Origin: Streptomyces sp. NBC_00691
Lineage (GTDB): Bacteria > Actinomycetota > Actinomycetes > Streptomycetales > Streptomycetaceae
Assembly: GCF_036226665.1 (NCBI RefSeq)
Contig: NZ_CP109007.1
Location: 3,574,501 to 3,638,500, forward strand
Direction of reading: 5' to 3'
Length of the DNA stretch: 64,000 bases
Of the stretch, positions 41,291-49,651 are shown piece after piece (within the stretch, counting starts at the first letter, position 1; each line of letters opens with the position of its first letter). The position numbers and the translations under genes were made by a program. The notes under the pieces are model-generated. The model was given only the letters and a program-made list of their open reading frames with translations, was not told where the DNA came from and did not search any database.

Positions 41291-42028
41291 ATGCAGCGAA
41301 CTGCCCCGCGACTCACCCGCATACTCGCCTGCGCCGCCGTCCCGGTGATGCTCGTTGTCGCAGGCTGCTCCTCGGACTCCGGCGGCAGTGGCTCCGGGGC
41401 GTCGGGTTCGAAGGACAAGGGGGCCTCGTCTGCCTCCGCGACTCCCTCGCCGAAGCAGACGACGAAGACGGTCGAGCCGGCGAAGTTCGCGAAGCTGCCG
41501 GAGGCCTGCAAGGCGATCTCCGCGAGGACGACGGGCGCGCTCGTTCCCAAGGCGAAGACCAAGAACGGCACTCCGGCGGTCTCCAGCGACCTCGGCAGCC
41601 GGACCGGCTGCTCGTGGAACGGTCTGGACGACAAGGGCGTGAAGGGCTCGCAGTACCGCTGGCTCGACGTGTCCTTCTACCGGTACGAGTCGGACCCCGC
41701 CCTCGGCAGCGGCCAGGAGCGCGCGCAGGAGAACCTGGCGAAGGAGCTCGCCAAGATCGAGCAGACCCCGGGCGCGACGAAGCTCACCACCACCCCGGCC
41801 ACGGGTATCGGTGACGAGGCCAAGTCCGTCGCCTACCGGCTGCGCAAGACGAACGAGGACTTCGTCTACGACTCCATCGTGGCGCGTACGGGCAACGTGC
41901 TGGTGCTGCTCTCGTACAACGGCGCCGGGTACGCGGGCGCGGACACCCCGTCGGACAAGACGGTCATGACCGGTGCGGTGGCGGCGGCCAAGGAAGCCGT
42001 CGCCGCGGTCGCCGCCGCCAACAAGTAG
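41291..42028 (+). CDS. DUF3558-family lipoprotein
   Basis: A 245-residue lipoprotein with signal and lipobox (MLVVAGCSSDSG). The DUF3558 domain is clear: LPEACKAISARTTGALVP, DLGSRTGCSWNGLD, DEAKSVAYRLRKTNEDFVYDSIVARTGNVLVLLSYNG. It is related to the gene 88 bases upstream; the two are probably a tandem duplication, the first having gained a long linker. The 3' end is duplicated as a 24-base tandem repeat. Confidence 0.88.
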   Translation: MQRTAPRLTRILACAAVPVMLVVAGCSSDSGGSGSGASGSKDKGASSASATPSPKQTTKTVEPAKFAKLPEACKAISARTTGALVPKAKTKNGTPAVSSDLGSRTGCSWNGLDDKGVKGSQYRWLDVSFYRYESDPALGSGQERAQENLAKELAKIEQTPGATKLTTTPATGIGDEAKSVAYRLRKTNEDFVYDSIVARTGNVLVLLSYNGAGYAGADTPSDKTVMTGAVAAAKEAVAAVAAANK

Positions 42029-42072
42029 CGGCGAGTGAAGGTCGACACGTAGCGGCGAGTGAAGGCCGACAA
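42025..42072 (+). repeat. 24-base tandem repeat at the end of the second DUF3558 gene
   Basis: Two units (42025-42048 and 42049-42072) of GTAGCGGCGAGTGAAGG plus a variable end repeat the region around the TAG stop. Confidence 0.6.
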
Positions 42073-42110
42073 GTAGTCGTAAACCGGCGCAGAGCGGCGC
42101 GTCGATACGG

Positions 42111-42138
42111 AGCCCGTCCCTCCCCCGGGGGCCGGGCT
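42111..42138 (+). terminator. Terminator after the DUF3558 genes
   Basis: AGCCCG (42111-42116) pairs with CGGGCT (42133-42138), and a CCCCC/GGGGG inner stem extends it. Confidence 0.45.
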
Positions 42139-42197
42139 TCGTGCACATGTGCCAGTCTGTGCGCGCGAGATGTCGATTGACGGGGAGGGGATCGCGG

Positions 42198-43442
42198 GTG
42201 GCCGCGATGCAGCTGACACGCACACACCGGATACTCATCGGCCTCGTCATCGCCGGTGCGCTGATCATCGCGGGGATCGGTTTCGCGGGTTCGTACGCCG
42301 CCGTGCGCGAACTCGCCGTGCAGAAGGGCTTCGGCACCTTCTCGTACTTCTTCCCGATCGGCATCGACGCGGGCATCTGTGTGCTGCTCGCCCTGGACCT
42401 GCTCCTGACGTGGCTTCGGATCCCGTTCCCGCTGCTGCGGCAGACCGCGTGGGTGCTGACGGCGGCGACGATCGCGTTCAACGGCGCGGCCGCCTGGCCC
42501 GACCCGCTGGGCGTCGGGATGCACGCCGTGATCCCGATCCTGTTCGTCGTGGCCGTCGAGGCCGCGCGGCACGCGGTGGGCCGGATCGCGGACATCACCG
42601 CGGACAAGCACATGGAGGGCGTCCGGCTGACCCGCTGGCTGCTGTCCCCGGTGCCGACGTTCCGGCTGTGGCGCCGCATGAAGCTCTGGGAACTCCGCTC
42701 GTACGAGCAGGTGATCAAGCTGGAGCAGGAGCGGCTGATCTACCAGGCGCGTCTCCAGGCCCGTTTCGGCCGGAGCTGGCGCCGCAAGGCGCCGGTGGAG
42801 GCGCTGATGCCGCTGCGTCTGGCGCGGTACGGGGTGCCGCTCGCGGAGACGGCGGCCGCGGGTCTCGCGGCGGCCGGCATCGAGCCGGCCGTGCTGCCCG
42901 CCCAGCCGCAGGGCACCTCGCCTCTGCTGCCCCAGCAGCCCCAGCCGCCTCAGCAGCTCCAGCCGGCCGCCCCGCAGTCCCAGCCGGTGCAGCTCGCGCC
43001 CGCGCCGCAGCCGATTCCCGACGCACCCGAGGATGCCGAGGGCAGCCCCTGGTTCGCGGGCCAGGCACGGCCGGACGGCTACCAGGGCTCGTACAACCCC
43101 CAGATCGTCGACGGACTGGAGCCGATCCCGGTGCCGGTGCCGCTCGGGCCGGAGGACGTGCCCCCGCCGGGTCCGGAGGAGTTCGTCGAGTACCCCGAGT
43201 ACGTGGAGGAGCGCCCGGAGCCGCAACCGCAGGAGGTCGAGGAGTTCCGCGAGGTCGTCTACAAGCAGACCTGGGCGTACGCCGTGGAGAACGACCGCTT
43301 CCCGGAGACCCGGGAACTCGAACGGCTGGTGGCCGATCACTACGGCGTCGAGCAGCTCCGCAACCCCGAGCTGCTCCACCGGATGATCCCCGAGGTCCAG
43401 CAGCGGATCCAGCAGGACATGCAGGACATGCGCACTCCCTGA
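42198..43442 (+). CDS. DUF2637 (SpdB-like) membrane protein with DNA-binding-like C terminus
   Basis: A 414-residue protein. GTG 42198 is used because GGGGAGGGG lies seven bases upstream. Four predicted membrane helices (IGLVIAGALIIAGIGFAGSY, ICVLLALDLLLTWL, AWVLTAATIAFNGAAAW, IPILFVVAVEAARHAV) match the DUF2637/SpdB plasmid-spread family. A Gln/Pro-rich linker follows, then a winged-helix-like end (VYKQTWAYAVENDRFPETRELERLVADHYGVEQLRNPELLHRMIPEVQQRI). Chromosomal homologues are common in Streptomyces. It is not on a plasmid here, so its role is probably not conjugation. Confidence 0.85.
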   Translation: MAAMQLTRTHRILIGLVIAGALIIAGIGFAGSYAAVRELAVQKGFGTFSYFFPIGIDAGICVLLALDLLLTWLRIPFPLLRQTAWVLTAATIAFNGAAAWPDPLGVGMHAVIPILFVVAVEAARHAVGRIADITADKHMEGVRLTRWLLSPVPTFRLWRRMKLWELRSYEQVIKLEQERLIYQARLQARFGRSWRRKAPVEALMPLRLARYGVPLAETAAAGLAAAGIEPAVLPAQPQGTSPLLPQQPQPPQQLQPAAPQSQPVQLAPAPQPIPDAPEDAEGSPWFAGQARPDGYQGSYNPQIVDGLEPIPVPVPLGPEDVPPPGPEEFVEYPEYVEERPEPQPQEVEEFREVVYKQTWAYAVENDRFPETRELERLVADHYGVEQLRNPELLHRMIPEVQQRIQQDMQDMRTP

Positions 43443-43467
43443 TCCGTTCGGAACCGCGCACGGGAGT

Positions 43468-43514
43468 ACGTGGAAGGGCCGCCGCCCGGTATCCGGGTGG
43501 CGGCCCTTCCACGT
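43468..43514. terminator. Bidirectional terminator between the DUF2637 gene and lysS
   Basis: A 16-bp inverted repeat (ACGTGGAAGGGCCGCC at 43468-43483 and its complement at 43499-43514) contains a second CCGG stem in the loop. Confidence 0.85.
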
Positions 43515-43543
43515 GCTGTCAGGTGCTCAGCTCATCCGCGCGC

Positions 43544-45268
43544 TCACGCGCCGAGGAGCTTCCTCACCCGGTCCGCGCCCACGGCGAGCAGCAGCGTGGG
43601 CAGTCGCGGCCCGGTCTCGCGACTGACGAGGAGCTTGTAGAGGAGGGCGAAGAACGCGCGCTGCGCGAGCTTCAGCTCGGGGGTCGGCTTGGCCTCCGCG
43701 TCGAGACCGGCCATGACCTTCGGCACGCCGTAGACGAGGGTGGTGAGCCCGTCGAGCGACCAGTGGCTGTCGAGGCCCTCCAGGAGCAGGCGGAGCGACT
43801 CGCGGCCCTCGTCGTCCAGGGAGCCGAGGAGCTCGGTGTCGGGCTCCTCGCGGACGATGGTGCGCTGGTCGGCCGGGACCTGGTTGGTGATCCAGTTCTC
43901 GGCGCGGTCGAGGCGCGGCCGGACCTCGTCGAGGGACGCGACCGGGTTCTCGGGGTCGAGTTCGGTCAGGATCCGCAGGGTCTGCTCGTCGTGGCCGGCC
44001 GTGATGTCCATGACCGAGGCGAGCGTGCGGTACGGGAGCGGGCGCGGGGTGCGCGGAAGCTCACCGGCGGCCGTGCGTGCGGCGCGGGTGTGGGCGGCGG
44101 CGTCGGCGGGCAGCACGCTGCCGTCGGCGACCTTGGCCTCCAGCTTGTCCCACTCGTCGTAGAGCCGCTGGATCTCCTGGTCGAAGGCGATCTTGAACGA
44201 CTGGTTGGGGCGGCGGCGCGCGTACAGCCAGCGCAGCAGCGGCGCTTCCATGATCTTCAGCGCGTCGGCGGCGGTCGGGACGCCACCGCGCGAGGAGGAC
44301 ATCTTGGCCATGCCGCTGATGCCGACGAAGGCGTACATCGGGCCGATCGGCTGGACGCCGTCGAAGATCTCGCGGACGATCTGGCCGCCGACGACGAAGG
44401 ACGAGCCGGGCGAGGAGTGGTCGACGCCGGAGGGCTCGAAGATGACGCCCTCGTACGCCCAGCGCATCGGCCAGTCGACCTTCCAGACCAGCTTGCCGCG
44501 GTTGAACTCGCTCAGCTTCACGGTCTCGGAGAAGCCGCAGTCGGCGCAGGTGTACGCCAGCTCGGTGGTGTCGTCGTCGTACGAGGTGACCGTGGTCAGG
44601 TCCTTCTCGCACCGACCGCAGTACGGCTTGTACGGGAAGTAGCCCGAGGAGCCGCCGGAGCCGTCGTCCTCGCTCGCCGCACCGGAGCCCTCCTCGGCCT
44701 CCAGCTCGGCCTCGTCGAGGGGCTTCTGCGACTGCTTCTTCGCCGTCTTCTTCGTCCGGTACTGGTCGAGGATGGCGTCGATGTCGCCGCGGTGCCTCAT
44801 CGCGTGCAGGACCTGCGCGCGGTAGGTGCCCGCGGTGTACTGCTCGGTCTGGCTGATCGGGTCGTACTCGACGCCGAGCTCGGCCAGCGACTCGACCATG
44901 GCGGCCTTGAAGTGCTCGGCCCAGTTGGGGTGGGGCGAGCCGACGGGCGCCGGAACCGAGGTCAGCGGCTTGCCGATGTGCTCGGCCCAGGACTCGTCGA
45001 TGCCCTCGATGCCGTTCGGCACCTTGCGGAAGCGGTCGTAGTCGTCCCAGGAGATCAGGTGCCTGACCTCGTGCCCGCGGCGGCGGATCTCGTCGGCGAC
45101 CAGGTGCGGGGTCATGACCTCGCGGAGGTTGCCCAGGTGGATCGGGCCGGACGGGGAGAGGCCGGAGGCGACGACGACCGGTTTGCCAGGCGCACGTCGC
45201 TCCGACTCGGCGATGACCTCGTCCGCGAAACGGGAGACCCAGTCGGTCTCGGTGCTGCTCTGAGCCAC
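43544..45268 (-). CDS. lysS: Lysyl-tRNA synthetase, class I
   Basis: A class I LysRS of 574 residues, uncommon outside archaea and some bacteria. The HIGH-type motif is SGPIHLGNLRE and the KMSKS-type loop is AKMSSSRGGV. Two CxxC zinc-like sites (CGRCEK, CADCGF) lie in the middle, and a Lys/Ser-rich insertion at about residues 165-215 is extra. GTG 45268 follows GAAGGACG; a later GTG would shorten the start. It attaches lysine to tRNA-Lys. It diverges from argS, and two DnaA boxes lie in the shared region. Confidence 0.92.
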   Translation of the reverse strand: MAQSSTETDWVSRFADEVIAESERRAPGKPVVVASGLSPSGPIHLGNLREVMTPHLVADEIRRRGHEVRHLISWDDYDRFRKVPNGIEGIDESWAEHIGKPLTSVPAPVGSPHPNWAEHFKAAMVESLAELGVEYDPISQTEQYTAGTYRAQVLHAMRHRGDIDAILDQYRTKKTAKKQSQKPLDEAELEAEEGSGAASEDDGSGGSSGYFPYKPYCGRCEKDLTTVTSYDDDTTELAYTCADCGFSETVKLSEFNRGKLVWKVDWPMRWAYEGVIFEPSGVDHSSPGSSFVVGGQIVREIFDGVQPIGPMYAFVGISGMAKMSSSRGGVPTAADALKIMEAPLLRWLYARRRPNQSFKIAFDQEIQRLYDEWDKLEAKVADGSVLPADAAAHTRAARTAAGELPRTPRPLPYRTLASVMDITAGHDEQTLRILTELDPENPVASLDEVRPRLDRAENWITNQVPADQRTIVREEPDTELLGSLDDEGRESLRLLLEGLDSHWSLDGLTTLVYGVPKVMAGLDAEAKPTPELKLAQRAFFALLYKLLVSRETGPRLPTLLLAVGADRVRKLLGA

Positions 45269-45354
45269 GGTCGGTACGTCCTTCTTCCGGGGGTGTGTTC
45301 TGCCTGAGGGCCCTACGTGAGCCATTCTCCCAGACGGAAGAGGGCACCCCGAGG

Positions 45355-45397
45355 TTGTCCACAGCCGGACATTCCCCGCGTCCCCCGGTTGTCCACA
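45355..45397. promoter_or_regulatory. Two perfect DnaA boxes (TTGTCCACA) between lysS and argS
   Basis: TTGTCCACA occurs at 45355-45363 and 45389-45397 in the same orientation, spaced 34 bases. This is the Streptomyces DnaA consensus. They lie between the lysS and argS promoters. They could regulate these genes by DnaA or titrate DnaA. Confidence 0.75.
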
Positions 45398-45431
45398 GGC
45401 GGGGAAATCACGTTGCGCTCCCGTGGGACAC

Positions 45432-45460
45432 TTGACAAGCGATTTGGACGCACAGAACTC
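45432..45460 (+). promoter_or_regulatory. Weak promoter candidate for argS
   Basis: TTGACA (45432-45437) with a weak GAACTC 17 bases downstream lies just upstream of ATG 45487. Only the -35 element is convincing. Confidence 0.3.
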
Positions 45461-45486
45461 CCCGAACTCAACAGGAACGGAAGCTC

Positions 45487-47253
45487 ATGGCCTCGGTCCC
45501 TTCCCTCGCTTCGACCGTGCAGCAGCGCCTCGCGGACGGCCTCTCGGCAGCTCTGCCGGACGCCGGGTCCGCCGACCCGCTGCTGCGACGAAGCGACCGG
45601 GCCGACTTCCAGGCCAACGGCATCCTGGCCCTCGCCAAGCGGCTCAAGGGCAACCCGCGTGAGCTGGCCGCCCAGGTCGTCGCCGCGATCCCGGAGAACG
45701 ACGTCCTGCAGGAGATCGAGGTCTCGGGCCCCGGCTTCCTGAACATCACGGTGACGGACGCGGCGATCGTGCGGACCCTCGCGGCCCGCGCCGCCGACGC
45801 CCGGCTCGGCGTCCCGTTCAACGAGTCGGCCGGCACGACGGTCATCGACTACGCCCAGCCGAACGTGGCGAAGGAGATGCACGTCGGGCACCTGCGCTCC
45901 GCCGTGATCGGCGCCGCGATGGTCGAGATCCTGGAGTTCACGGGCGAGACCGTGGTCCGCCGTCACCACATCGGCGACTGGGGCACCCAGTTCGGCATGC
46001 TCATCCAGTACCTGATCGAGCACCCGCACGAGCTGGACCACCAGGCCGAGGACGGCGCCGAGGTCTCCGGTGAGGAGGCCATGTCGAACCTGAACCGGCT
46101 CTACAAGGCCTCGCGCGCGCTCTTCGACTCCGACGAGGAGTTCAAGACGAGGGCCCGCGCCCGCGTCGTCGACCTCCAGGCCGGCGACGAGGAGACTCTC
46201 GCCCTGTGGCAGCGGTTCGTCGACGAGTCGAAGATCTACTTCTACTCGGTCTTCGACAAGCTCGACATGGACATCCGGGACGGCGACGTCGTCGGCGAGT
46301 CCGGCTACAACGACATGCTGGTGGAGACCTGCCGCATCCTCGAGGAGTCGGGCGTCGCCGTCCGCTCCGAGGGCGCGCTGTGCGTCTTCTTCGACGATGT
46401 GAAGGGCCCGGACGGCAACCCGACCCCGCTGATCGTCCAGAAGTCCGACGGCGGCTTCGGGTACGCGGCGACGGACCTGTCCGCGATCCGCGACCGCGTC
46501 CAGAACCTGAAGGCGACGAACCTGGTGTACGTGGTGGACGCCCGCCAGTCGCTGCACTTCAAGATGGTCTTCGAGACGGCCCGCCGGGCCGGCTGGCTGA
46601 ACGAGGACGTGAAGGCCGTCCAGCTGGCCTTCGGCACGGTCCTCGGCAAGGACGGCAAGCCGTTCAAGACCCGTGAGGGCGAGACGGTCAGGCTGGTGGA
46701 CCTGCTGGACGAGGCGATCGACCGTGCCTCGGCCGTCGTCCGCGAGAAGGCCCTGGACCTCACGGAGGAGGAGATCTCCGAGCGGGGTACCCAGGTGGGC
46801 ATCGGCGCGGTGAAGTACGCGGACCTGTCGACCTCGGCGGCCCGTGACTACAAGTTCGACCTGGACCAGATGGTCTCGCTGACCGGCGACACCTCGGTGT
46901 ACCTGCAGTACGCGTACGCACGGATCCAGTCGATCCTCCGCAAGGCGGGCGACGCCAGGCCGGCCGCCCACCCCGAGCTGGCCCTGGCCACCTCGGAGCG
47001 CGCGCTCGGTCTGCACCTGGACCAGTTCGGCGAGCTGATCGCCGAGACGGCCGCGGAGTACGCTCCGCACAAGCTGGCCGCGTACCTGTACCAGCTGGCC
47101 TCGCACTACACGACGTTCTACTCGGAGTGCCCCGTCCTCAAGGCGGACACCCCGGAGCAGGTGGAGAACCGCCTCTTCCTCTGCGAGCTGACCGCCCGCA
47201 CCCTGCACCAGGGCATGGCGCTGCTCGGCATCAGGACGCCCGAGCGCCTCTGA
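45487..47253 (+). CDS. argS: Arginyl-tRNA synthetase
   Basis: A 588-residue class I ArgRS. The HIGH-type motif is NVAKEMHVGHLRS at about residues 126-138, and the C-terminal DALR anticodon domain runs from YLQYAYARIQSILRK to the end. It charges tRNA-Arg. It diverges from lysS; expression is basic housekeeping. A terminator with the convergent DUF1876 gene follows. Confidence 0.95.
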   Translation: MASVPSLASTVQQRLADGLSAALPDAGSADPLLRRSDRADFQANGILALAKRLKGNPRELAAQVVAAIPENDVLQEIEVSGPGFLNITVTDAAIVRTLAARAADARLGVPFNESAGTTVIDYAQPNVAKEMHVGHLRSAVIGAAMVEILEFTGETVVRRHHIGDWGTQFGMLIQYLIEHPHELDHQAEDGAEVSGEEAMSNLNRLYKASRALFDSDEEFKTRARARVVDLQAGDEETLALWQRFVDESKIYFYSVFDKLDMDIRDGDVVGESGYNDMLVETCRILEESGVAVRSEGALCVFFDDVKGPDGNPTPLIVQKSDGGFGYAATDLSAIRDRVQNLKATNLVYVVDARQSLHFKMVFETARRAGWLNEDVKAVQLAFGTVLGKDGKPFKTREGETVRLVDLLDEAIDRASAVVREKALDLTEEEISERGTQVGIGAVKYADLSTSAARDYKFDLDQMVSLTGDTSVYLQYAYARIQSILRKAGDARPAAHPELALATSERALGLHLDQFGELIAETAAEYAPHKLAAYLYQLASHYTTFYSECPVLKADTPEQVENRLFLCELTARTLHQGMALLGIRTPERL

Positions 47254-47262
47254 CCTCCAGAA

Positions 47263-47302
47263 ACGAAGCCCCCGTCGCGGAACACCGTGCCGGGGGCTTC
47301 GT
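47263..47302. terminator. Bidirectional terminator between argS and the DUF1876 gene
   Basis: ACGAAGCCCCCG (47263-47274) pairs with CGGGGGCTTCGT (47291-47302). Confidence 0.75.
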
Positions 47303-47304
47303 CG

Positions 47305-47577
47305 TCAACGGATGGTGCGCGAGGTCCGGCCCGAGACCTCGTCGATCTCCGTATGGGCCTTCTGGAGCAGCTGGGAGGCGAGATCCATCAGCGCGCGTGC
47401 GCCGGCGATCTCCTCGCCCACCCTGAGCTGGTCCGGGTCGGAGGGGTGGCGGTTGGCCGTGCCGTGCGCCCGGAACTCGGTGCCGTCGGAGAGCCGCACC
47501 ATGGCGGCGGCCCGCGTCCGGTCGCCCTCCTCCTGGAACTCCATCTCCACATGCCATCCGACAAGCGTGTGCATCAT
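47305..47577 (-). CDS. DUF1876-domain protein (dsRBD-like)
   Basis: A 90-residue protein typical of actinobacterial DUF1876: MMHTLVGWHVEMEFQEEGDRTRAAAMVRLSDGTEFRAHG, RHPSDPDQLRVGEEIAGARALMDLASQLLQKAHTEIDEVSG. It resembles a small double-stranded RNA-binding fold. The ATG at 47577 has GGAGG eight bases upstream; an ATG at 47640 would add an unconserved part. Confidence 0.88.
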   Translation of the reverse strand: MMHTLVGWHVEMEFQEEGDRTRAAAMVRLSDGTEFRAHGTANRHPSDPDQLRVGEEIAGARALMDLASQLLQKAHTEIDEVSGRTSRTIR

Positions 47578-47683
47578 GAGGACCACCTCCGCGAGGTACC
47601 TGTCGGCTACCTCTCCAGGGTGCGCCGACGTGTGCCGCATCACCACTCGCTCCGTTGTCAGTGGCGCCCCGTACGTTCTCCGC

Positions 47684-48460
47684 ATGGCGATGATCCCGAA
47701 CCAGCTGCCCCGGCTCGCAGCCGATCCGACCGGTCGTTCCCTCGGCCTCGACCTGCCGCCCGGCGCCCTCACCGGCCCGGCGGACGCCCCGTACATCTGG
47801 TCGGGACATGGAGCGGCGGGTCCGGCCGCCTGGAGCGCGCTGCGCCCGGCGGCCCGCACGGCCGGGCTGCTGCCGGTGCTGCTCGGCGGCAGGTGGAGCC
47901 TGGACGAGTGGGAGCTGGCTCCGGAGGCGATGAGCGACCCGGCCGACCACGAGGCCGAGGAGGTCCTCGCCGGGTTCTGGGAGGCGAACGCCTCCGACGA
48001 GATACCCGGAAGCGCCGGCTGGCCCGGCCTGGCCCCGGCGCAGCCGTGCGACGCGGACCCCGACAGCGCGGCGGCCGCCGTCGCCGAGATGCTGACGGAG
48101 CCGGGGTTCTGGCTGGAGGACGCCCGCCCGGCCCTCGTTCCGGCACGGCGGAGTGCGGACATCCCGGCGGTGATGGGCTGGACCGGACCGCTGAACCACG
48201 AGAACGACGTGGCCCGGCTGTGTGTGGTGCTGCGGTCCTGGGAGGACCGGTTCGGGGCCCGTGTCGTCGCGCTCACCTTCGACCAGCTGGTGGTCTCGGT
48301 CGCGGCCCCGCCCATGACGCCGGAGGAGGCGGAGGCGCTGGCGGCGGAGCACTTCGCGTTCTGCCCGGACACCATCGGCCAGGGCCCCCACGGCGGACTG
48401 CGCGAGTACGCCAGGACGGGGCTGCTGGACAGCCCCGTCTGGACGTTCTGGTGGGACTGA
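47684..48460 (+). CDS. DUF4253-domain protein
   Basis: A 258-residue protein with the DUF4253 region in its C-terminal half (VARLCVVLRSWEDRFGARVVALTFDQLVVSVAAPPMTPEEAEALAAEHFAFCPDTI). Members are often associated with toxin-immunity loci, but no toxin is nearby. It diverges from the DUF1876 gene and is convergent with hemB, ending seven bases from its stop. Confidence 0.85.
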   Translation: MAMIPNQLPRLAADPTGRSLGLDLPPGALTGPADAPYIWSGHGAAGPAAWSALRPAARTAGLLPVLLGGRWSLDEWELAPEAMSDPADHEAEEVLAGFWEANASDEIPGSAGWPGLAPAQPCDADPDSAAAAVAEMLTEPGFWLEDARPALVPARRSADIPAVMGWTGPLNHENDVARLCVVLRSWEDRFGARVVALTFDQLVVSVAAPPMTPEEAEALAAEHFAFCPDTIGQGPHGGLREYARTGLLDSPVWTFWWD

Positions 48461-48467
48461 GTCCCGG

Positions 48468-49472
48468 CTACCGGCGCACGTCGGACAGCTTCTGGGCGAC
48501 CTCGGTGGCCCAGTAGGTGAGGATCATCTGCGCCCCGGCCCGCCGGATGCCCGTCAGGGTCTCGAAGATCGCCCGGTCCCGGTCGATCCAGCCCTTCTCG
48601 GCGGCGGCCTCGACCATCGCGTACTCACCACTGATCTGGTAGGCGGCGACGGGCACGTCGACGGCCTCGGCGACCTTGGCGACCACATCGAGGTACGGGC
48701 CCGCCGGCTTGACCATCACCATGTCGGCGCCCTCCTCCAGGTCGAGGGCGAGTTCGCGCAGGGACTCGCGGAGGTTGGCGGGGTCCTGCTGGTAGGTCTT
48801 GCGGTCGCCCTTGAGGGAGGAGCCGACGGCCTCGCGGAAGGGGCCGTAGAAGGCGGAGGAGTACTTGGCGGTGTACGCGAGGATCGCCACGTCCTCCTTG
48901 CCGATGGTGTCCAGGGCGTCCCGGACGACGCCGACCTGGCCGTCCATCATCCCGGAGGGGCCGACGACGTGGACGCCGGCGTCCGCCTGGACCTGCGCCA
49001 TCTCGGCGTAGCGCTCCAGCGTGGCGTCGTTGTCGACGCGGCCTTCGGCGTCGAGGACGCCGCAGTGGCCGTGGTCGGTGTACTCGTCGAGACAGAGGTC
49101 GGACATGATCACGAGTTCGTCGCCGACCTCGGCGCGGACGTCGCGGACGGCGACCTGGAGGATCCCGTCGGGGTCGGTCCCGGCCGTCCCCGCCGCGTCC
49201 TTCTTCTCGTCCTCGGGCACGCCGAAGAGCATGATCCCGGAGACCCCGGCCTCCACCGCCTCGGCGGCGGCCTTCCGCAGGGTGTCACGGGTGTGCTGGA
49301 CGACGCCGGGCATGGCCTGGATCGGCACGGGCTCGGTGATCCCCTCGCGCACGAACGCGGGAAGGATCAGATCGGCGGGATGCAGCCGCGTCTCGGCCAC
49401 CATCCGCCGCATGGCGGGCGTCGTCCGCAGCCGCCGCGGCCGCGCCCCGGGAAAGGATCCGTACGAGTTCAT
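48468..49472 (-). CDS. hemB: Delta-aminolevulinic acid dehydratase (porphobilinogen synthase)
   Basis: Condenses two 5-aminolevulinates to porphobilinogen. The 334-residue enzyme has both Schiff-base lysines (AYTAKYSSAFYGPFR and MVMVKPAGPY). The metal region reads SDLCLDEYTDHGHCG, keeping two of the three zinc cysteines and replacing the middle one by Asp, so it is intermediate between zinc and magnesium types. Start ATG 49472 excludes a short unconserved extension. Confidence 0.94.
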   Translation of the reverse strand: MNSYGSFPGARPRRLRTTPAMRRMVAETRLHPADLILPAFVREGITEPVPIQAMPGVVQHTRDTLRKAAAEAVEAGVSGIMLFGVPEDEKKDAAGTAGTDPDGILQVAVRDVRAEVGDELVIMSDLCLDEYTDHGHCGVLDAEGRVDNDATLERYAEMAQVQADAGVHVVGPSGMMDGQVGVVRDALDTIGKEDVAILAYTAKYSSAFYGPFREAVGSSLKGDRKTYQQDPANLRESLRELALDLEEGADMVMVKPAGPYLDVVAKVAEAVDVPVAAYQISGEYAMVEAAAEKGWIDRDRAIFETLTGIRRAGAQMILTYWATEVAQKLSDVRR

Positions 49473-49651
49473 AGCCCCGAGGCTACGCCCGCCCAAAGAG
49501 TGCTTTTACCGACACGATGTTGCCGCGATGTCACAGCCCGGACCCCTGCCTCCGCCGTCCCCGGGCGGGCGACCGTCCCGTGCGGTGCGGAACCACGGCC
49601 CCCGACGAAGCGGGGTGCGAGCCCCGGAAGGACCCGCACCCCGAACGACCA

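Noticed and set aside
42149..45307. A 1052-residue open frame over DUF2637 and lysS
   Set aside because: It is a frame-shifted shadow of the real genes; composition is that of GC-rich antisense or alternate-frame DNA.
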